Translations under genes and position numbers: made by a program
Assembly (NCBI RefSeq): GCF_026627445.1
Contig: NZ_JAPNLJ010000010.1
Coordinates: forward strand, 124,001-188,000
Direction of reading: 5' to 3'
Origin: Streptomyces sp. H27-H1
Lineage (GTDB): Bacteria > Actinomycetota > Actinomycetes > Streptomycetales > Streptomycetaceae
Length of the DNA: 64,000 bases
In this document: positions 19,693 through 27,973 of the stretch, in pieces
Position numbering within the stretch: the first letter of the stretch is position 1
Layout: each line of letters starts with the position of its first letter
Notes under the pieces: model-generated
The model's database searches: none
What the model was told of the DNA's origin: nothing
The model's input: only the letters and a program-made list of their open reading frames with translations

Positions 19693-20595
19693 TCAGGCCT
19701 CCCTGCGGGCGATGGCGAAGATCCTGCGGAACGGGAAGACGGTGCCGCGGGGGCCCGTGGGGTAGGCCTCGCGCAGCAGGGCGCGGTACTCGTCGAGGAA
19801 GGACCCGGCGGCCTCGGCGTCTTCGGCCAGCGCGGTGAGTACGGGCCGCAGCGCGGTGCCCTTGACCCAGTCCAGTACCGGGTCGGGGCCTTGGAGCAGC
19901 TGGTGGTAGGTGGTCTCCCACACGTCGGCGGCGCAGCCGAGCTCGGTGAACCGCTGCAGGTATCCGGCGGGTTCGAGTATGTGGATGTAGCGGGCTCCGT
20001 GTCCGGCGAGCCGGGCCCTCCAGCGCGGGGTGTCGCACAGCTCGGCGAGGATCCGGTGGCTGGGGGCGGTGAAGTTGCCGGGGATCTGGAAGGCGAAGGT
20101 GCCGCCGGGGCGCAGTCCGTGGATCCAGGGGGAGAAGGATGCGGCGTGGCCGGGGACCCACTGCAAGGCGGCGTTGGAGACGATCAGGTCGTAGGGCTCC
20201 TCCGGGAGCCAGTCGGCGAGGTCGCCGTGGCGGAAGTCGAGCCGGCCGCCGCCCTGGGTGGGGCCGGCGTGTTCGGCGTCGGCGCGGTGGAGCATCTCGG
20301 GGGAGAGGTCGTAGCCGGTGATGTGGGCTTCGGGCCAGCGCTCCGCGATGAGCGCGGTGACGTTGCCGGGGCCGCAGCCGAGGTCGGCGATCCTGGCGGG
20401 CCGGGAGGGGAGCTCGGGTATCCGGGCCAGAAGGTCGAGGAAGGGCCTGGCCCGGTGGCCGGCGTGCCGGAGGTACTGCTGGGGGTCCCAGGTGGGGGCG
20501 GTCGGCGCGGTGGGCGCCTCGCTCGCGGTGGCCTCGGGTGTCGTCGTGGCGCTGTTCGACGCGGGAATCCTGGCCGGCGCGGTATCGGAATGCAT
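19693..20595 (-). CDS. Trans-aconitate 2-methyltransferase-like SAM methyltransferase
   Basis: A 300-residue cytoplasmic class I methyltransferase. The SAM-binding loop is ADLGCGPGNVTALIAERWP. The family hallmark VSNAALQWVPGH and a C-terminal segment resembling the lid of Tam enzymes suggest methylation of trans-aconitate, which removes a by-product that inhibits aconitase. The N-terminal 35 residues are an Ala/Thr-rich variable extension. ATG 20595 is supported by GGAGG about 7 bp upstream. It is coupled to the VOC gene and divergent from a MarR regulator, whose likely operators lie between them. Confidence 0.85.
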   Translation of the reverse strand: MHSDTAPARIPASNSATTTPEATASEAPTAPTAPTWDPQQYLRHAGHRARPFLDLLARIPELPSRPARIADLGCGPGNVTALIAERWPEAHITGYDLSPEMLHRADAEHAGPTQGGGRLDFRHGDLADWLPEEPYDLIVSNAALQWVPGHAASFSPWIHGLRPGGTFAFQIPGNFTAPSHRILAELCDTPRWRARLAGHGARYIHILEPAGYLQRFTELGCAADVWETTYHQLLQGPDPVLDWVKGTALRPVLTALAEDAEAAGSFLDEYRALLREAYPTGPRGTVFPFRRIFAIARREA

Positions 20596-20676
20596 GTTCG
20601 AGCCTCCTACTGGCGGTGCGGGGCGGAACCGGAAGCTGCTCCGGCCCCCTCCATGCCCCATGGTGGCGCAAAATAT

Positions 20677-20692
20677 ATCTTGACGTCAAGAT
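20677..20692. promoter_or_regulatory. MarR-type operator (perfect palindrome)
   Basis: ATCTTGACGTCAAGAT, a 16-bp perfect palindrome in the AT-rich centre of the divergent tam/marR region. It lies 82 bp upstream of the Tam start and 64 bp upstream of the MarR start. It has the shape typical of MarR sites, so it may let the neighbouring MarR protein control both directions. Confidence 0.7.
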
Positions 20693-20699
20693 GCACGAG

Positions 20700-20714
20700 A
20701 TCGAGATACTCGAT
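20700..20714. promoter_or_regulatory. Second palindrome in the tam/marR region
   Basis: ATCGAG-ATA-CTCGAT, 6-bp perfect arms with a 3-nt spacer, 7 bp from the first palindrome. It may be a weaker second MarR site or the target of another regulator. Confidence 0.5.
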
Positions 20715-20743
20715 TTAAAGAGACTTCATGTCGACAGACCCTT

Positions 20744-20749
20744 TACACT
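20744..20749 (+). promoter_or_regulatory. -10 element of a probable leaderless marR transcript
   Basis: TACACT is followed by 7 nt and then the ATG of the MarR gene. With this spacing the transcript would begin at or next to the start codon. No ribosome-binding site is visible. Confidence 0.4.
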
Positions 20750-20756
20750 GATCGGC

Positions 20757-21254
20757 ATGGAGGACGAGGTCGACCGACTGGTCGCGGCATGGCGGCGGGA
20801 ACGCCCTGACCTCGACGTGGAACCACTCGAGGTACTCAGCCGAGTCAGCAGGCTCGCGCGGCACCTCGACCGCGCCCGCCGACTGGCGTTCTCCGAGCAC
20901 GGCCTGGAGCCCTGGGAGTTCGACGTCCTGACGTCGCTGCGGCGGGCCGGCGCGCCCTACCAGCTTTCCCCCGGCCAGTTGTTGACCCAGACCCTGGTCA
21001 CCTCCGGGACCATGACCAACCGCATCGACCGGCTCGCCAAGAAGGGCCTCGTCGAGCGACTGCCGGACCCCAACGACCGCCGCGGGGTCCTGGTGCGCCT
21101 CAGCCCCGAGGGCCGCGACCGCGCCGACCAGGCGCTCGCCGGGCTGCTGGCCCAGGAACGGGCGATCCTGGGCCAGCTCTCGCGGACGCAGCGCGGCGAT
21201 CTCGCGGCCCTGCTACGCCAGTTGACCGCTCCGTTCGACAACATCCCCGGCTAG
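20757..21254 (+). CDS. MarR-family transcriptional regulator
   Basis: A 165-residue winged-helix regulator. The recognition region reads LSPGQLLTQTLVTSGTMTNR, followed by the wing KGLVERLPDPNDRRGVLVRL, as in the MarR family. MarR proteins repress adjacent genes and respond to small aromatic ligands or oxidants. It is divergent from the tam/VOC pair, with a perfect 16-bp palindrome between. ATG 20757 is the first Met of the conserved region. An in-frame upstream extension would remove the likely -10. The last 42 bp overlap the tail of the convergent response regulator gene. Confidence 0.9.
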   Translation: MEDEVDRLVAAWRRERPDLDVEPLEVLSRVSRLARHLDRARRLAFSEHGLEPWEFDVLTSLRRAGAPYQLSPGQLLTQTLVTSGTMTNRIDRLAKKGLVERLPDPNDRRGVLVRLSPEGRDRADQALAGLLAQERAILGQLSRTQRGDLAALLRQLTAPFDNIPG

Positions 21255-21998
21255 TCCCTGCCCCGGCAGTCCCGGCAGGTCCGCGGGCCGTACGCCGGCC
21301 CGCCGGGCCAGGGCCACCGCCGCGAGCGTGGAGTGCACGCCCAGCTTCCCCAGCACGTTCTGCATGTGGGTGCGGACGGTGTGCGGGGAGAGGAACAGCC
21401 GCGCGGCCACGTCCTTGCGGCCCAGCCCCGCCACCATGCAGCGCAGTACCTCGTGTTCCCTCGGCGTGAGGGACTCCACGAGCTGTTCGCTGTCGGTACG
21501 GTGCTTGCGCGCCGCGGTCAGCTCACGGAGCACTCCGGTGAGCAGCGCGGGCGGGAGGTGCGTCTCCTCGCGCAGGACACCGCGGATGACGACCAGGAGC
21601 CGCGAGAGCGAGCAGTCCTTGGCCACCCACCCCGAGGCTCCCGCCTGGAGCGCCTGGGCGGCCCGGCGCGGATCGTCGCGCTCGGCGAGCACGACCGTAC
21701 GGACCCCGGGATGGGACACCCGTACGCCTGCCACGAGCGCGATCCCGTCGGCGGCGGGTGGGACGGGGCCCGGCTCCCGCTGCGCGGGGACGCCCGTGGC
21801 GACGGCGGCGAGGTCGGAGTCGACGAGCATGACGTCGAAGCGGCGGCCCTCGGCCACCGCGCGTTCGAGGCAGCGCAGCGCGGCGGGGCCGCTGCCGGCC
21901 GCGGAGACGTCCACGTCCGGTTCGGCCGCGAGCGCGGCGGCGAGAGATTCGGCGAAGATGCGGTGATCGTCGACCACGAGTACCCGGATACGGACCAC
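21213..21998 (-). CDS. LuxR-family (NarL-type) response regulator
   Basis: A 261-residue two-domain regulator. The receiver domain starts VRIRVLVVDDHRIFAESL and keeps the phospho-acceptor Asp in DVMLVDSDL and the Lys in GWVAKD. It contains a short Pro-rich insertion after the phosphorylation site. The C-terminal LuxR helix-turn-helix is LTPREHEVLRCMVAGLGRKD and LSPHTVRTHMQNVLGKLGVH. No kinase gene is adjacent. GTG at 21996-21998 is the start closest to the conserved receiver. Its 3' end overlaps the MarR gene by 42 bp on the other strand, so the two transcripts are complementary at their ends. Confidence 0.88.
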   Translation of the reverse strand: MVRIRVLVVDDHRIFAESLAAALAAEPDVDVSAAGSGPAALRCLERAVAEGRRFDVMLVDSDLAAVATGVPAQREPGPVPPAADGIALVAGVRVSHPGVRTVVLAERDDPRRAAQALQAGASGWVAKDCSLSRLLVVIRGVLREETHLPPALLTGVLRELTAARKHRTDSEQLVESLTPREHEVLRCMVAGLGRKDVAARLFLSPHTVRTHMQNVLGKLGVHSTLAAVALARRAGVRPADLPGLPGQGLAGDVVERSGQLA

Positions 21999-22474
21999 AA
22001 AACCCCCAAGGGTCGGGGAACGGACGGCTGCGGGTACGACGCCCGGACCGGGTGATCCGCAGGCGTCGCGGCCGCCGCCGTGACATCTCTGCACTACCCC
22101 GGACCGGACGTCGTACCCGACTTGTCTCGACCCCTGAATCAACACCGGCCCCCACCGGTGTCACGCATCAGCGTAGGGCCGGTGTCGGCGCATGGTTGGC
22201 CGAATTGCAGAAGTTTTCCGAGCCATTTTCCGGCGAGGCGCATCTGACGGGGCTCAAAGGTGGCTTGAAATCGCCTGCTTGTCGCCGCCGGAAGATCCCT
22301 TCCTGCCGGGCGCGTGCCGCGGGCAGTTGCACGAGGTGTATTTCACTCGGCGTGTGCACGCCAGGCGCCCGCGTGAAGCGCTCGCCGAGGGCGCGCCCGG
22401 AACGCACGCGCGCCCCCACCCTGATGGGGGCGGAGGCGCGGGTGGAGGGGTACGGCCGTGGGCTGCCTGCCGGG
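21999..22474. other. Intergenic region between galE and the LuxR regulator
   Basis: About 475 bp with no credible gene. It should contain the promoter of the leftward response regulator and the end of the galE transcript. Around 22185-22300 it is less GC-rich than its surroundings. A small leftward open frame at 22168-22419 lacks a ribosome-binding site and streptomycete codon bias. Confidence 0.45.
22411..22432 (-). terminator. Terminator of galE
   Basis: An 8-bp stem, CGCCCCCA (22411-22418) with TGGGGGCG (22425-22432), and a 6-nt loop, about 42 bp past the galE stop on the minus strand. Confidence 0.6.
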
Positions 22475-23449
22475 TCAGCCGCGCCGGGCGCGGGTGAAGT
22501 TCCAGGCGTCCGTCACGATGCCTGTGAGGTCCGAGCGGGTCGGGGTCCAGCCGAGGCGCTCGTGGGCCGTGCGGGCGGAGGCGACGAGGAAGGCCGGGTC
22601 GCCGGCCCGGCGGGGAGCCACGACCTCGGGAATCTCCTTCCCGGTGACCTTGCGGACCGTCTCGATGACCTCGCGGACCGAAAACCCGTTGCCGTTGCCG
22701 AGGTTGCACACCAGGTGCTCCCCCTCGGCCGCGGCGCGCAGCGCGGCCAGGTGGGCAGCGGCCAGGTCGGCGACGTGGATGTAGTCCCGTACGCAGGTGC
22801 CGTCCGGGGTCGGGTAGTCCTCGCCGAACACGGAGATGGACTCCCGTTCGCCGAGGGCCACTTGCAGGACCAGCGGGATCAGATGGGTCTCGGGGTCGTG
22901 CAGCTCGCCGAACTGCCCGTACGCCCCTGCCACGTTGAAGTAGCGCAGCGAGACCGCCGCGAGGCCGTGCGCCACGCACTCCCCCGCGATCATGTGGTCG
23001 ACGGCCAGCTTCGAGGCCCCGTACGGGTTGGTGGGGGCGGTCACCGAGGACTCGGTCAGCGGCCCGTCGCCGGGCTCCCCGTAGGTCGCCGCGGTGGAGG
23101 AGAACACCAGTCTGCGCACGCCCGCCCCGCGCATGGCGGCCAGCAGGGCGAGGGTGCCGCCGACGTTGTTCTCCCAGTACTTGCCGGGGTTCACCACTGA
23201 TTCGCCGACCTGCGAGGAGGCCGCGAAGTGCAGGACCCCGTCGTAGGAGGGGTCGAGGTACTCGGCGGCGTCCTGGATGCGGCCCTCGATGAACTCGGCG
23301 CCGGCCGGCACCCCGGAACGGAAGCCGGTGGAGAGGTCGTCGAGGACGGTGACCTCGTGGCCGGCCTCCAGGAGGTGGGCCGCGACCACCCCGCCCACGT
23401 ATCCGGCTCCGCCGGTGACCAGGTATTTCGAAGAAGCCGTCTCGCTCAC
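22475..23449 (-). CDS. galE: UDP-glucose 4-epimerase
   Basis: A 324-residue cytoplasmic enzyme of the extended SDR family that interconverts UDP-glucose and UDP-galactose. It has the NAD-binding motif [20 protein letters not shown], the catalytic Ser-Thr segment [11 protein letters not shown] and the catalytic Tyr-x3-Lys in [13 protein letters not shown]. Later come the usual [11 protein letters not shown] and [13 protein letters not shown] motifs. GTG at 23447-23449 starts directly before the NAD fold, with GAGG upstream. It is placed between two LuxR-type response regulators on the same strand. The gal operon genes galT and galK are not nearby. Confidence 0.95.
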   Translation of the reverse strand: MSETASSKYLVTGGAGYVGGVVAAHLLEAGHEVTVLDDLSTGFRSGVPAGAEFIEGRIQDAAEYLDPSYDGVLHFAASSQVGESVVNPGKYWENNVGGTLALLAAMRGAGVRRLVFSSTAATYGEPGDGPLTESSVTAPTNPYGASKLAVDHMIAGECVAHGLAAVSLRYFNVAGAYGQFGELHDPETHLIPLVLQVALGERESISVFGEDYPTPDGTCVRDYIHVADLAAAHLAALRAAAEGEHLVCNLGNGNGFSVREVIETVRKVTGKEIPEVVAPRRAGDPAFLVASARTAHERLGWTPTRSDLTGIVTDAWNFTRARRG

Positions 23450-23546
23450 GTGCCCACTGCCTCTCGCCGGGGAAACGCACGCACCGTGCGCGTGCTGGTC
23501 ACCGGCATACCGGAAACCGCGTCGCCGGGGAAATCCCCGGCCCGGA

Positions 23547-24236
23547 TCAGGCCCCGGCACTCCCGGACGGCGGCGGGCCGGCCCGATCCAGCAGACCGGT
23601 ACGGGCGGCCAGCGCGGCCGCCTCCAGCCGAGAGCCCACGCCCAGCTTCATCAGCACCCGCTGTACGTGCGTGCGCGCGGTGCTCGGTGCGATGGCCATG
23701 CCGGCGGCGATGAGCCGGGTGTCCTCGCCCTCGGCGACCCGGACCAGCACCTCCACCTCGCGCGGGGTGAGCAGCCGCAGCAGCCGGCTGCCCTCGTCGT
23801 CGGGCTGGGCCGCGGGGTTGAGCAGTTCGGCGAAGGCACCCTGCAACAGCTGCGGGGAGATCACGACTTCCCCCGCCCGGGCCTTGGCCAGGGCCCGCTC
23901 CACGCCCTCGATGCGCTCGTCGTGGCGTACGTACCCCGAGGCGCCGGCGGCGAAGGCGGCCGCGATGCCCCGCGGGCTGGGCACCGGGCCCAGGACCACC
24001 ACGGCGATCTGCGGGCGCTCCCGCTTGATGCGGACGACCGGCTCGAAGACCCCGGGCTCGGCGGGCGTGGCGGTGCCCAGCAGACAGACCTCCGGGGCCC
24101 GGCTGATGACCAGCTCGGCGGCGCCCGCGGCCGGGGCGGCGGCCGCCAGGACCCGGTGGCCACGCAGTTTCAGGGCCGAGGCGAGCGCCTCGGCCAGCAG
24201 CCGGTGCTCGTCGACCACCACGACCCGTACGCCCAT
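23547..24236 (-). CDS. LuxR-family regulator with a degenerate receiver domain
   Basis: A 229-residue protein with the layout of a NarL-type response regulator. The receiver begins [20 protein letters not shown], but the phospho-acceptor position is Gly54 (CLLGTATP), the conserved Thr/Ser is missing (VVLGPVPS) and the Lys site reads GYVRHD. Phosphorylation is therefore unlikely. The C-terminal helix-turn-helix is normal ([20 protein letters not shown], then [19 protein letters not shown]). It probably acts as a constitutive or ligand-controlled regulator. ATG 24236 is used; an in-frame GTG four codons upstream is possible. It is upstream of galE with a 97-bp gap. Confidence 0.85.
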   Translation of the reverse strand: MGVRVVVVDEHRLLAEALASALKLRGHRVLAAAAPAAGAAELVISRAPEVCLLGTATPAEPGVFEPVVRIKRERPQIAVVVLGPVPSPRGIAAAFAAGASGYVRHDERIEGVERALAKARAGEVVISPQLLQGAFAELLNPAAQPDDEGSRLLRLLTPREVEVLVRVAEGEDTRLIAAGMAIAPSTARTHVQRVLMKLGVGSRLEAAALAARTGLLDRAGPPPSGSAGA

Positions 24237-24304
24237 TGAGGCACCCACCCCCGACCCTTCTGACCCGGCAAGCTACACGCTTGTTCGACGGTCCGGTGCG
24301 GATA

Positions 24305-24359
24305 CCGCGCAGAAGCCCCCGGAAGGGCGGGCCTTCCGGGGGCTTCGGGTTCTGCGCGG
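24305..24359 (-). terminator. Terminator of the PQQ-propeller genes
   Basis: A 15-bp stem (24312-24326 with 24332-24346, GAAGCCCCCGGAAGG). A larger alternative stem can form from CCGCGCAGAA (24305-24314) with TTCTGCGCGG (24350-24359). Confidence 0.75.
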
Positions 24360-24369
24360 GTGGTGGCCG

Positions 24370-26085
24370 TCAGCCCGTCGTGAAGGAGACGAAGTTGTAG
24401 TACGGGTCGGTGGAAACGGAGGACTTCCTACTCACGGCGGTACGGGCGATGAAGAGCCTCCCGTTGCCGTAGAGGTATTCGTGGGCGTCCGGCACGTACT
24501 GGGTCTCGGCGCGCTGCGATTCCTTGTTCGACGGGTTCTGCATGAGCAGGGTTTCCTTCATCGTGCTGCCGTCGATGGAGACGACCTGGCCACCGCCGTC
24601 GTACGGCGGGACCTTGTAGGCGATGAGGTTGGAGCCGTCCATGCGCAGCGGGTACACGGTGTAGCGCTCGCCGGCATCGCCGCGATCGGCGGTCTGCTTG
24701 CCGGTCGTCAGGTCGAAGGAGACGATCTCGTTGGTGCGGCCGGAATCGGTCGTGCCCTTGTGCTCCTGGGTCGGCATGTAGACCTTGCCGTTGCCGACGA
24801 CCATGTGGACGCAGTCCTCGACATCGGTGGCACCGCACTCGGGGTCGTAGTTGCCCGAGGTGAGCGAGATGCGCGTCTTCAGCTGGCCCCCGTCGTCGAG
24901 GACGAACAGGTCGCTGACACCCGTGGCGTTCTTGGCGGTGTCGTTGATGTCCACCGCGACGACCAGCGGCTTGGTGGAGACGATCTGGGCGAACTCCAGG
25001 CCCGCGGGGAGCTTGTACGAGGACTTCTGCGCGCCGGTGACCGGGTCGAGGCTCTGGGCGGACAGCTCGTAGTCCGAGGACCGGCCGCACCGGCGGATCA
25101 CGGCGAGGGCCGGGCCGCCCGCGTAGCCGAGGTCCTCGCAGTTGTCCGCGTCGGTCTTGGGTGTCCACAGGGGCTTGCCGTCGGCGAGGTTCCAGGCGGC
25201 GCCGCCGTCCAGGCCGCCCGCGGCGACGGTCTGCCCGCTGACGGTGACCTCTTCGAACTTGACGGGCTTGTCGCCGCCGCTCTGGGACTTGCCGTTGGCC
25301 TTCCACAGGAGCTTGCCGGTGTTCAGGTCGATGACGCCGACCTGGTTGCACGGCTGGTACTGCTTCTCGGCCGTCGGCAGAGCCTCGTCGAAGAGGATCG
25401 CCGTCTTGTTGTCCGAGACCCAGCGGCTCGCGCCGCAGACGTTGGCGCCGAGGGGGATCTCCCACTTCTTGGCGCCGTCGGCCACGTTGTAGCCGACGAC
25501 CTTGCCCATGTCGGACTTGGCGTAGGTGGTGTCGGTGAGCCAGGAGCCGGGGATCTGGACGAGCTCGGCCGACACCGGCATCGGAACGTTGACCAGGGTC
25601 TTCGACTTGGTCTTGGCCGGTGCCTTCTCGGTGCCGCCCGGGGCCTTGTCGCCGCCGGCGGCGGGGCTCGCGCTGCCGCCGGCCACGGGCTGGTCGTCGG
25701 AGCCCTTGTCCTCGCCGGAGACGTACCAGAAGCCGCCGCCGACGATGAGGACGATGGCGAGCAGGGCCGCGCCGACGATCATCAGCTGGGTGCGAACGTC
25801 GTTGCTGCCGCCGGCGGCGGGGGCCGCCGGGCTCTGGGCCGCGTACATGGGCGCGGTGCCGGGCTGCGGCTGCTGCGGGTAGCCGTAGGACTGCTCCTGC
25901 GGATACCCTCCCCCAGCTACCGCTGGGAGGTGCTCCCGGGAGGCCTGCCCGGCGGGCGGACCGGCCGGAACCGTCGGCGGCTGGGGCGGGAGCGGCGGAG
26001 GGCCGGCCGGCATGGCGGGGGGCACGGGCGGGGGCGCGCCGAACCCGCCGGACGGCGGCTGGCTGGGGGGCGGCGGGGTACTCAT
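24370..26085 (-). CDS. Membrane-anchored PQQ-like beta-propeller protein
   Basis: A 571-residue protein. The Pro/Gly/Tyr/Gln-rich cytoplasmic head (about residues 1-95) is followed by a single membrane segment, LMIVGAALLAIVLIVGGGFW, and an Ala/Gly/Lys-rich linker. The outer domain of PQQ-like (BamB-type) beta-propeller repeats contains pairs such as VGYNVADGAKKWEIPLG and IDLNTGKLLWKANG. Such propellers are scaffolds, and no PQQ-dependent enzyme residues are evident. Paired Cys residues (NVCGAS, QPCNQ, DNCED, RRCGRS) suggest disulfides. A copy of a dispersed palindromic repeat lies inside the head. It is the second gene of a pair with a paralogue upstream (58-bp gap). Confidence 0.85.
   Translation of the reverse strand: MSTPPPPSQPPSGGFGAPPPVPPAMPAGPPPLPPQPPTVPAGPPAGQASREHLPAVAGGGYPQEQSYGYPQQPQPGTAPMYAAQSPAAPAAGGSNDVRTQLMIVGAALLAIVLIVGGGFWYVSGEDKGSDDQPVAGGSASPAAGGDKAPGGTEKAPAKTKSKTLVNVPMPVSAELVQIPGSWLTDTTYAKSDMGKVVGYNVADGAKKWEIPLGANVCGASRWVSDNKTAILFDEALPTAEKQYQPCNQVGVIDLNTGKLLWKANGKSQSGGDKPVKFEEVTVSGQTVAAGGLDGGAAWNLADGKPLWTPKTDADNCEDLGYAGGPALAVIRRCGRSSDYELSAQSLDPVTGAQKSSYKLPAGLEFAQIVSTKPLVVAVDINDTAKNATGVSDLFVLDDGGQLKTRISLTSGNYDPECGATDVEDCVHMVVGNGKVYMPTQEHKGTTDSGRTNEIVSFDLTTGKQTADRGDAGERYTVYPLRMDGSNLIAYKVPPYDGGGQVVSIDGSTMKETLLMQNPSNKESQRAETQYVPDAHEYLYGNGRLFIARTAVSRKSSVSTDPYYNFVSFTTG
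25906..25940. repeat. Dispersed short palindromic element (copy 1, inside a coding region)
   Basis: CTCCCCCAGC-TACC-GCTGGGAGGTGC forms a stem-loop within the Pro-rich head of the PQQ protein. The same core occurs at 34761-34799 inside tatD, but is translated in a different frame there. Confidence 0.6.
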
Positions 26086-26143
26086 CGGTGCTACTGCCTC
26101 TCGGTGGGCGGTTCGGCGGACTGCTCGTTCTCGCGGCGGTCGC

Positions 26144-27820
26144 TCACTTGCCGAAGACCATCAGGAACTTCTCGCTCTTGTTTTCGGCCTGCAGGTGGGA
26201 GGCGGAGACGAACAGCCGGCCGTCCACGTAGTCCACGGCCGGGGAGAGGAAGGAGCTCTCCACCGGTGCGGCGGGTCCGGACGGGTTGCGCAGGACCGCG
26301 GTGGGCGTGCCCCCGCCGGCCGGGATCGTGAGGACCTCGCCGCCCTTCTCGCTCTCCGCCTCGCGGTAGACGACGACCTGACCGCCCGCCGCCTTCAGCG
26401 GGGTGAGGGTGCGCCCCTCGCCGGCCGGGGTGCGCCACTTCACCTTGCCGGTGCCGAGGTCGAAGGCGACGATCTCGTTCGCCTTGCCGATGTCGGCCTT
26501 GGCGGGCAGGTAGAGGGTGTTCGCGTCCACGTAGGAGGAACCACAGCTCTGGAGCGAGCGGTTGAAGAGGCCGCCGCAGCCGACCGGGAAGCTTCCTTCG
26601 CCGGAGACGGTGGTGCGCTGCTTGCCGTCGGGTCCGAGGACCACGATGGAGCGCTCCTTGCCCTCGCTGTTGGAGAGGTCGAGGACGATCGGGTCCAGGG
26701 AGTAGACGTTCTTGACCTGGAAGCCCTTGGGGAGCTTGTAGATCCAGGTGTTCTTGCCGGTGGCCGGGTCGGCGTCCATGACCTGGACGGTCTTGTCGGT
26801 GTCCTGGCAGGTCGCGATGGCGAGCATCTTGCCGTTCATGGCGACGAAGTCGGTGGGCCGGCAGCCCTCTTCCCGCTTGTTGTCGAAGAGCTTGTCCCCG
26901 GTGCTGACCTTGAACGCGCTGGTCGTGCCCATCCGGTTGACGACGAGGGCGTCGCCGGTGAGGGCGAGGTCTGGGGTGGTGAAGATGTCGAAGAGGCCTT
27001 CCTTCGGGACCTCCTTCGACCATCCCTCCTTGCCGGCCTTGAGGTCGATCATCCGCATCTGGTTGCAGACTGCGCTGCTGGACTCGCCGTCCTTGTACAT
27101 GACGACGGTCTTGCCGTCCGCGGTCATGTCGGTGACCCCGCAGATCACGGTGGGGAGCGTGAGGGTCCACTTCTCCTTGCCGTCCTTGACCCCGTAGCCG
27201 GTGACCGACTTCCAGAGGGTCTTGACCACGGTGTCCCCGACGATCCACTGCCCCTTGGAGTCGACGCCCGCGCCGGGGCCGTCGATCTTGCTGGTCTTGA
27301 ACCAGAGGACCTTGCTCTCGCCCTGCTTGCGACCGGCGTTGAGGTCCTGCTCCTCCTCACCGCCGTTGCCGCTGCCGTCGCCCTTGTCCACGGAGGCGGA
27401 GGCGGAGGGCGAGGCCTTGTCGTCGGCGGGCGGCGTGGTGTCCTGCCCGATGACCTTGTCGGCGGCCTTGTCCTTGCCGGAGAAGAGCAGGAAATAGCCG
27501 CCGGTGCCCAGGACGAGGACGCCGGCCACGGCGGCCGCGATCAGCACGGCGAGCTTCTTCTTCGGCCCGGCGGGCGGCCCCGGCGGCATGCCGGGGCCGC
27601 CGGGGAAGCCGGGGGCGCCGGGGGGCATGTGCGGGGGCGGCGGCGGGAAGCCGTAGCCCCCGGGCGGCTGCTGACCGTAGGGGCCCTGCGGCTGGGACTG
27701 CTGCGCGTAGGGGTTCTCGGCCTGCGGCGGGAACCCGTAACCGGACGGCGGCGGCCCGGGCAGGTGCCCGTAACCGGAAGGGTTCGGCGGCTGGTTCGGC
27801 GGCTGGGGCGGCTCGGTCAT
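26144..27820 (-). CDS. Membrane-anchored PQQ-like beta-propeller protein (paralogue)
   Basis: A 558-residue paralogue of the following gene with the same plan. A Pro/Gly/Tyr/Gln-rich head (MTEPPQPPNQPPNPSGYG...) precedes a KKK stop and one membrane helix, LAVLIAAAVAGVLVLGTGGY. An acidic Ser/Asp linker and an extracellular beta-propeller follow, with repeats such as TGYGVKDGKEKWTLTLP and VAFDLGTGKVKWRTPAG. Conserved Cys pairs match those of the paralogue. Function is unknown. Tandem pairs of this type are common in streptomycetes and may be surface scaffolds. ATG 27820 is the only Met near the Pro-rich head. Confidence 0.84.
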   Translation of the reverse strand: MTEPPQPPNQPPNPSGYGHLPGPPPSGYGFPPQAENPYAQQSQPQGPYGQQPPGGYGFPPPPPHMPPGAPGFPGGPGMPPGPPAGPKKKLAVLIAAAVAGVLVLGTGGYFLLFSGKDKAADKVIGQDTTPPADDKASPSASASVDKGDGSGNGGEEEQDLNAGRKQGESKVLWFKTSKIDGPGAGVDSKGQWIVGDTVVKTLWKSVTGYGVKDGKEKWTLTLPTVICGVTDMTADGKTVVMYKDGESSSAVCNQMRMIDLKAGKEGWSKEVPKEGLFDIFTTPDLALTGDALVVNRMGTTSAFKVSTGDKLFDNKREEGCRPTDFVAMNGKMLAIATCQDTDKTVQVMDADPATGKNTWIYKLPKGFQVKNVYSLDPIVLDLSNSEGKERSIVVLGPDGKQRTTVSGEGSFPVGCGGLFNRSLQSCGSSYVDANTLYLPAKADIGKANEIVAFDLGTGKVKWRTPAGEGRTLTPLKAAGGQVVVYREAESEKGGEVLTIPAGGGTPTAVLRNPSGPAAPVESSFLSPAVDYVDGRLFVSASHLQAENKSEKFLMVFGK

Positions 27821-27887
27821 CAGCGCATACCTTCGGCTTCGGGTGTGGGAGGAAGCCCTTTCTATCACTGCCGGCGAGAACTGCGCC

Positions 27888-27926
27888 GGGCCGGTCCGCT
27901 CCCTGTTCCCAAGGGCGGACCGGCCC
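27888..27926. terminator. Terminator downstream of the ABC-F gene
   Basis: A 12-bp perfect stem, GGGCCGGTCCGC (27888-27899) with GCGGACCGGCCC (27915-27926), and a 15-nt loop. It lies just past the stop of the leftward ABC-F gene. Confidence 0.75.
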
Positions 27927-27973
27927 GTGATACCGCCGTTATCCGGCCAGTTGGAGTGCGCGGGCCCCGGAGG

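Noticed and set aside
19325..20689. Long frame joining the methyltransferase region and the glyoxalase-fold gene into one protein
   Set aside because: The methyltransferase is encoded in a different frame (stop at 19693-19695), and the glyoxalase-fold gene has its own GTG start 2 bp later.
22168..22419. 83-codon leftward open frame between the LuxR regulator and galE
   Set aside because: There is no ribosome-binding site, weak codon bias and no recognisable motif, and it overlaps the galE terminator region.
23671..26331. Very long plus-strand open frame across several genes
   Set aside because: It crosses the LuxR regulator, an intergenic terminator and the PQQ gene. Its composition (Ala/Gly/Arg/Asp) is that of antisense GC-rich DNA.
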